Assembly (NCBI RefSeq): GCF_042670205.1
Contig: NZ_JBHUWD010000006.1
Coordinates: 84,705-148,704 of the forward strand
Direction of reading: 5' to 3'
DNA length: 64,000 nucleotides
From: Luteimicrobium sp042670205
Lineage (GTDB): Bacteria > Actinomycetota > Actinomycetes > Actinomycetales > Cellulomonadaceae
Part shown: one piece after another, positions 60,012 through 64,000 of the stretch
Position numbering within the stretch: position 1 is the stretch's first letter
Layout of the letters: every line of letters starts with the position of its first letter
Program-made: the position numbers and the translations under genes
The notes under the pieces: model-generated
What the model saw: only the letters and a program-made list of their open reading frames with translations
Told to the model about the DNA's origin: nothing
Database searches by the model: none

Positions 60012-61258
60012 GGGTCCTCGCACTGCAGTCCGGGACCTCCGCGGACGGCATCGACGCGGCGCTCGTCGACGTGACGGCCTCGGGGGACCCGGCCCGGCCC
60101 GCGCTGGACGTGCGCGTGGTCGACGTGCGGACCGTCCCGTGGGCCTCCGAGGCGCGCGAGAAGGTCATGGCCGCGGTCGAGGGCGCGCCCCTCGACCCCG
60201 CCGGCTGGTGCTGGCTCGAGACCGCCGTTGGGCAGGGGCTCGCCGACGCGGGCCGTGCCGTCACCCGGCGGGTCGGTCCCGTCGACCTCGTCGTGTCGCC
60301 CGGACAGACCGTCTTCCACGGCGTGGAGGACGGCCGCACGTGGGGCACGCTCCAGGTCGGGCAGCCCGCGTGGCTCGCCGAGGCCCTGACCACGCCGGTC
60401 CTGTTCGACGTCCGCGTCGCGGACGTCGCCGCCGGCGGAGCCGGGGCCCCGCTGATCGTCGCCTTCGACCGGCTCTGGCTCCGCGACCTCGCCGACGCCG
60501 CGGGGCCGGGCGGCGTCGCGACCCTCAACCTCGGGGGCATCGCGAACGTCCAGCGCGTGCGCCCCGACGGCGTCGACGCGTTCGACACCGGGCCGGGGAA
60601 CGGGCTGCTCGACGGCGTCGTCCGGCGGGCGACCGGCCGTCCGTACGACGCCGACGGCGCGCTCGCGGCGGCCGGCCACGTCGACGCGGAGCTGCTCGCG
60701 GCCCTCCTCGCGCACCCGTACTTCGGCGGTCCGCCCACGACGACGGGCCGCGAGACGTTCTCGCTGGCCGTCGTCGACGACGCGCTCGACAGCGTCCGCG
60801 CGGAGGGCCGGACCGTCGAGCTCGAGGACCAGTGCGCGACGCTCGTCGAGCTGACGGCGCGCACGGTGGCGCGGGGCGTCGCCCGCCTCGGGACGCACGA
60901 CGCGGCGCCCGGGCTCGTGATCGGGTCCGGGGGCGGCATGCGCAACCCCGCGCTCGTCCGCGCGCTGCAGGCCGCGCTCGACGGCGAGGTCGGGCCCGGC
61001 GCGACGCGCCTCGAGTCCAGCGCGGCCCACGGCATCGACTCCGACGCGCGGGAGGCCGTGATGTTCGCGGTGCTCGGGTACCTGTCGGTGCGCCGGCTCC
61101 CGCTGGACCTCCCGACGCGCACCTCCGGGAGCCCGCGCGTCGCCGGGCACCTCGCCGGGTGGGCGTTCGGCGGGGTGGCTTTCGCCGACGCCCTCGCCGC
61201 CCCGCTCGACGGCGTCGGCCGGCTCACCGTGACGAGCGACGCGGAGGGGGCGTCATGA
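60008..61258 (+). CDS. anmK: Anhydro-N-acetylmuramic acid kinase AnmK
   Basis: 416 aa. ASKHA-fold kinase: LALQSGTSADGIDAALV (phosphate-1 loop, GTSADGID at 9-16), catalytic-region SPGQTVFH, LNLGGIANV, DTGPGNGLLD, IGSGGGMRNPALV and an ESSAAHGIDSDAREAVMFAVL end, all typical AnmK. Opens anhydroMurNAc to MurNAc 6-phosphate, the MurQ substrate. ATG 60008 overlaps nagZ; 4-bp overlap with the following kinase. Confidence 0.95.
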   Translation: MRVLALQSGTSADGIDAALVDVTASGDPARPALDVRVVDVRTVPWASEAREKVMAAVEGAPLDPAGWCWLETAVGQGLADAGRAVTRRVGPVDLVVSPGQTVFHGVEDGRTWGTLQVGQPAWLAEALTTPVLFDVRVADVAAGGAGAPLIVAFDRLWLRDLADAAGPGGVATLNLGGIANVQRVRPDGVDAFDTGPGNGLLDGVVRRATGRPYDADGALAAAGHVDAELLAALLAHPYFGGPPTTTGRETFSLAVVDDALDSVRAEGRTVELEDQCATLVELTARTVARGVARLGTHDAAPGLVIGSGGGMRNPALVRALQAALDGEVGPGATRLESSAAHGIDSDAREAVMFAVLGYLSVRRLPLDLPTRTSGSPRVAGHLAGWAFGGVAFADALAAPLDGVGRLTVTSDAEGAS

Positions 61259-62175
61259 CCGGCGTGGCGGGGGTGGACCTCGGCAAGACGTCGTGCCGCG
61301 TGGTCGTGCGGGACACCGACGGCGTCCGCGTGGGGAAGGCGCCCGGTGCGCCGGGGCTCGCGTCCCCGGACGGCGTCGGGCGCGCGGTGGACGCCGTGCT
61401 CGCCGGGCTGCGCGCGGCAGGGACCGGGCCGGGGGCGGTGAGCGTGTGCGTCGGCGCGGCCGGCGCGCTCGCGGCCCCGGCCGCCGCAGCCCGGCTGGCC
61501 GACGCGCTGGCGGCGGCGTGCGGCGGACGTGTCGCGGTGACGTCCGACGCGACCGTCGCGCACGCCGGCGCGTTCGCCGGGCGGGCCGGGACCGTCGTGG
61601 CCGTCGGCACGGGGACCGTGCTGGTCGAGCTCGACGACGCCGGGACGCTCCGCACGCTCGACGGCTGGGGCCCGTGGCTCGGCGACGACGGCAGCGGCTC
61701 GTGGCTCGGCCGTGCCGGGCTCCGTGCGGTGCTCTGCGCCGCCGAGGGCCGGGGCGAGCCGACCGCGCTGACCGGGCGGGCGGCCGACTGGGGTGGCGCG
61801 CCCGCCGCGATCCCCGGGCTCGTCGCCGCGTCCGACGCCCCCGCCCGGACCCTCGCGTCCTTCGCGCCGCACGTGCTCGCGTCCGCACGCGACGGGGACG
61901 CCGTGGCCGGCGCGGTCGTCGCGGACGCCGTCCGGGCCGTCGCCGACGCGTGCGCCCACGCGACGCCGCCGTACGCGCTCGTCGGCGGCATCACGACGGC
62001 CGAGCCCTTCGGGTCCGCTCTGCGCGCCGCGCTCGGACCGAAGCACGTGGTCGCGCCCGAGCCCGCCCCGCCCGACGGCGCCCGTGTCGAACCCGCCCTG
62101 CGCGGGGCGCTCCTCCTCGCGACCGACCCCACGACCCCCTACGAGAGGACGGTGAGCCGCCGTGACCCGGTCTGA
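61255..62175 (+). CDS. BadF/BcrA-type ATPase, GlcNAc kinase-like
   Basis: 306 aa ASKHA protein: phosphate-1 GVDLGKTSCRVVV, VAVTSDATVAHAGAFAG, phosphate-2 VVAVGTGTVLVEL, GWGPWLGDDGSGSWLG, and adenosine motif YALVGGITTAEPFGSAL. In this context most likely phosphorylates the GlcNAc freed by NagZ (or MurNAc). The first loop lacks the usual G-G of GlcNAc kinases. ATG 61255 overlaps anmK, and the end overlaps murQ by 14 bp. Confidence 0.88.
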   Translation: MTGVAGVDLGKTSCRVVVRDTDGVRVGKAPGAPGLASPDGVGRAVDAVLAGLRAAGTGPGAVSVCVGAAGALAAPAAAARLADALAAACGGRVAVTSDATVAHAGAFAGRAGTVVAVGTGTVLVELDDAGTLRTLDGWGPWLGDDGSGSWLGRAGLRAVLCAAEGRGEPTALTGRAADWGGAPAAIPGLVAASDAPARTLASFAPHVLASARDGDAVAGAVVADAVRAVADACAHATPPYALVGGITTAEPFGSALRAALGPKHVVAPEPAPPDGARVEPALRGALLLATDPTTPYERTVSRRDPV

Positions 62176-63094
62176 CCGCATCGCCCGCCTGCGCACCGAG
62201 CTGGAGGGCCTCACGACCGAGCACGCGGCCGCCGAGTTCGCCGACCTCGACGTGCTCCCCACCCGCGACGTCGTGCGCGTCATGCTCGACGACGGCCGCC
62301 AGGTCGCCGACGCCGTCCTCGCCCGCTCCGACGACATCGCCCGGGCCGTCGACCTCGTCGCCGAGCGCATGCGCCGCGGCGGCCGCCTCGTCTACCTCGG
62401 CGCCGGCACGCCCGGCCGCCTCGGCGTGCTCGACGCCAGCGAGATCCCGCCCACGTTCGGGCTCGACGCGAGCCGCGTCGTCGGGATCATCGCGGGCGGA
62501 CCCTCCGCGCTGGTCAGCTCGATCGAAGGGGCCGAGGACGACGCCGCCCTGGGAGCCGCCGACCTCGAGGCCGCCGGGGTCGGGCCGGACGACGTCGTCG
62601 TGGGGATCACGGCGTCAGGGCGCACGCCCTACGTCGTCGGCGGGCTCGCGCACGCGCGCACCGTCGGCGCCGGGACCGTCGCCGTCGCCTGCAACGGCGG
62701 GACGCCCGTCGGGGCGCTCGCGGACGTGGGCATCGAGGTCGTCGTGGGGCCCGAGGTCGTGGCCGGCTCGACCCGCCTCAAGGCGGGCACCGCGCAGAAG
62801 CTCGTGCTCAACGCGATCTCGACCGTGACCATGATCCGCCTCGGCAAGACGTACGCCGGGCACATGGTCGACCTGCAGACGTCGAACGAGAAGCTCCGCG
62901 CCCGCGGGGAACGGACGGTCATGCTGGTCACGGGCGTGGACGAAGACACGGCGCGTGCCGCGCTCGAAGAGACCGGGGGAGCGGTCAAGGCTGCCATCCT
63001 GGTCTCCATGAAGGACCTGACGGGCCCGCAGGCCGTCGACCTGCTCGCGGCGCACGAGGGGCGCCTGCGCGACGCGCTCGAGGCGACGGCGTGA
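62162..63094 (+). CDS. murQ: N-acetylmuramic acid 6-phosphate etherase MurQ
   Basis: 310 aa. SIS-domain etherase: GGRLVYLGAGTPGRLGVLDASEIPPTFG with catalytic Glu94 in DASEIPPTF, ITASGRTPYVVGGLAHAR and VGPEVVAGSTRLKAGTAQKLVLN. Converts MurNAc-6P to GlcNAc-6P plus D-lactate. GTG 62162, in the overlap with the kinase gene; 4-bp overlap with the RpiR gene. NagA/NagB, needed next, are not in the window. Confidence 0.97.
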   Translation: MTRSDRIARLRTELEGLTTEHAAAEFADLDVLPTRDVVRVMLDDGRQVADAVLARSDDIARAVDLVAERMRRGGRLVYLGAGTPGRLGVLDASEIPPTFGLDASRVVGIIAGGPSALVSSIEGAEDDAALGAADLEAAGVGPDDVVVGITASGRTPYVVGGLAHARTVGAGTVAVACNGGTPVGALADVGIEVVVGPEVVAGSTRLKAGTAQKLVLNAISTVTMIRLGKTYAGHMVDLQTSNEKLRARGERTVMLVTGVDEDTARAALEETGGAVKAAILVSMKDLTGPQAVDLLAAHEGRLRDALEATA

Positions 63095-63957
63095 CCGACG
63101 TCCTGCTGGAGATCCGGCGTTCGCTCGAGGCGCCGCGCGCCGCGGAGGCCCGCGTCGCCCAGCTCGTCGCCGCCGGGCCCGAGATCGTCGCCGCCTCGAC
63201 GATCACCGAGATCGCGCGCGCGTCCGGGGCGTCGCAGGCGACCGTCGCCCGGTACTGCCAGTCCCTCGGCTACGGGGGGTACCGGGACTTCCGGCTGGCC
63301 GTCGTCGAGGCGCTGTCCCGCGAGGGTGCGGCACGCGACCACTTCCACATCGACGACGCCGAGATCGACCCCACGGACACGACCGCCGAGACCGTCGCGA
63401 AGGTCGTCTTCCAGGAGGTCCAGGCGCTGCGCGCGCTCGGCGAGCAGCTCGACGTGGCCGCCGTGGACCGGGTCGTCGAGGCCCTCCTCGGGGCGCGCCG
63501 CGTCGAGCTCTACGGAGCGGGCGCGTCGGGGCTGGCCGCCCTGGACCTCTTCCAGAAGCTCTCGCGCGTCCGGTTCGCGGTCGGGTGCTCGTCCGACGTG
63601 CACCAGACGCTCGCGCAGGTCGCGCTCCTCGAGCCCGGCGACGTCGCGATCGGCTTCACGCACTCCGGCGCGACGCACGAGACGCTCGACGTCCTCGCCG
63701 CCGCCCGGGCCGCCGGCGCCACGACGGTCGCCGTGACCAACGGGAGCGGCACGTCCGTGGACGAGCACGCCGACGTCGTCCTCACCACCCAGGTCCGCGA
63801 GAGCCTGTTCCGCGCCGGCGCGATGGTCAGCCGGACCGCGCAGCTCGCGATCGTCGACATCCTGTTCGTGCGCGTGGTGCAGAAGAGCTTCGACACGTCC
63901 GCGGACGCCCTGCGTCGCACGTACGAAGCCGTCGCCCCGCACCGCCCCGCCCGCTGA
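63091..63957 (+). CDS. MurR/RpiR-family regulator
   Basis: 288 aa. N-terminal RpiR HTH (EIVAASTITEIARASGASQATVARYCQSLGYGGYRDFRLAVVEAL, about 30-75) and C-terminal SIS sugar-phosphate domain (RRVELYGAGASGLAALDLFQKLSRV, IGFTHSGATHETLDVLAAARAAGATTVAVTN). Likely senses MurNAc-6P or GlcNAc-6P and represses the operon through 55152-55166. GTG 63091 overlaps murQ (GTGA). Confidence 0.94.
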   Translation: MTDVLLEIRRSLEAPRAAEARVAQLVAAGPEIVAASTITEIARASGASQATVARYCQSLGYGGYRDFRLAVVEALSREGAARDHFHIDDAEIDPTDTTAETVAKVVFQEVQALRALGEQLDVAAVDRVVEALLGARRVELYGAGASGLAALDLFQKLSRVRFAVGCSSDVHQTLAQVALLEPGDVAIGFTHSGATHETLDVLAAARAAGATTVAVTNGSGTSVDEHADVVLTTQVRESLFRAGAMVSRTAQLAIVDILFVRVVQKSFDTSADALRRTYEAVAPHRPAR

Positions 63958-63959
63958 CC

Positions 63960-63990
63960 GCGAGGTACCCCGGCATCCGGGGTACCTCGC
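63960..63990 (+). terminator. Terminator of the murein-sugar operon
   Basis: GCGAGGTACCCCGG-CAT-CCGGGGTACCTCGC, a perfect 14-bp stem with a 3-nt loop, directly after the stop codon. Bases 63991-64000 (GAGGTACCCC) begin what looks like another copy of the arm, cut by the window end. Confidence 0.85.
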
Positions 63991-64000
63991 GAGGTACCCC

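Overview
The window is about 64 kb of very GC-rich, densely coding DNA from an actinobacterium. The evidence is strongly GC-biased third positions, frequent GTG starts, 4-bp ATGA/GTGA gene overlaps, an OmpR-type GlnR with Asp50, ClpC, a HAIR-type heat-shock operator, and DUF2516, DUF4395, DUF4012 and sunset-domain proteins. I infer a member of the Micrococcales (Cellulomonas / Cellulosimicrobium / Isoptericola-like). No genus-level marker is present.

Layout. 1-6.4 kb (minus strand): a tightly coupled operon of a Rieske oxygenase, its ferredoxin-type reductase, a LOG-type nucleotide nucleosidase, an acetamidase/formamidase, an AtzH-amidase fusion and a PucG-like aminotransferase that runs off the left edge. 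It is preceded by a 22-codon leader ORF and a GlnR-type box, and looks like an uncharacterised nitrogen-scavenging pathway for an N-containing ring compound. 6.5-16 kb: a HEAT-repeat-like protein, tRNA-Lys, a cysteine-less HesB/IscA-like protein, an M50-type membrane protease, an LLM flavoprotein, a DEAD-box helicase, MsrB, and a MarR / DHA2 efflux / MarR set with clustered palindromic operators. 16-26 kb: Pit phosphate transporter with its DUF47 partner, PPK1 with a Nudix/histidine-phosphatase protein and a P-loop kinase, a frameshifted small gene, Lrp plus alanine dehydrogenase, and an aldo/keto reductase. 26-30 kb: Hsp20 with a HAIR box, two adjacent sunset-domain proteins (one an HNH nuclease, one with DUF2510), and an alpha/beta-hydrolase-fold protein without a visible nucleophile.

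30-43.6 kb: GlnR, a thioredoxin/DUF4395 group, an OhrR-like repressor facing a 75-aa unknown protein across three evenly spaced operators, GAPDH, a GlxA-type regulator, a DsrE protein, a 35-aa membrane microprotein, a nitrobindin-like protein, YgfZ, a FUSC-family protein, two copies of a 42-bp palindromic repeat, a VapBC-type toxin-antitoxin pair, a TDT-family transporter, DUF2516, L-asparaginase and Dtd. 43.7-55 kb: a 1034-aa LuxR-type regulator, a 61-aa chitin-binding-like microprotein overlapping a lipoprotein gene, an LAETG-anchored surface protein, a DUF4012 protein, a tandem universal stress protein and ClpC.

55-64 kb: a compact operon for peptidoglycan-fragment uptake and salvage: sugar-binding lipoprotein, two ABC permeases (no ATPase), NagZ, AnmK, a BadF/GlcNAc-kinase-like protein, MurQ and an RpiR-type regulator. 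The likely route is import of GlcNAc-(anhydro)MurNAc, NagZ cleavage, phosphorylation by AnmK and the sugar kinase, then MurQ removal of lactate. Palindromes of RpiR/MurR type lie upstream of the first gene. Nitrogen economy (GlnR, alanine dehydrogenase, asparaginase, the Rieske/amidase operon) and phosphate economy (Pit, PPK1) are recurring themes.
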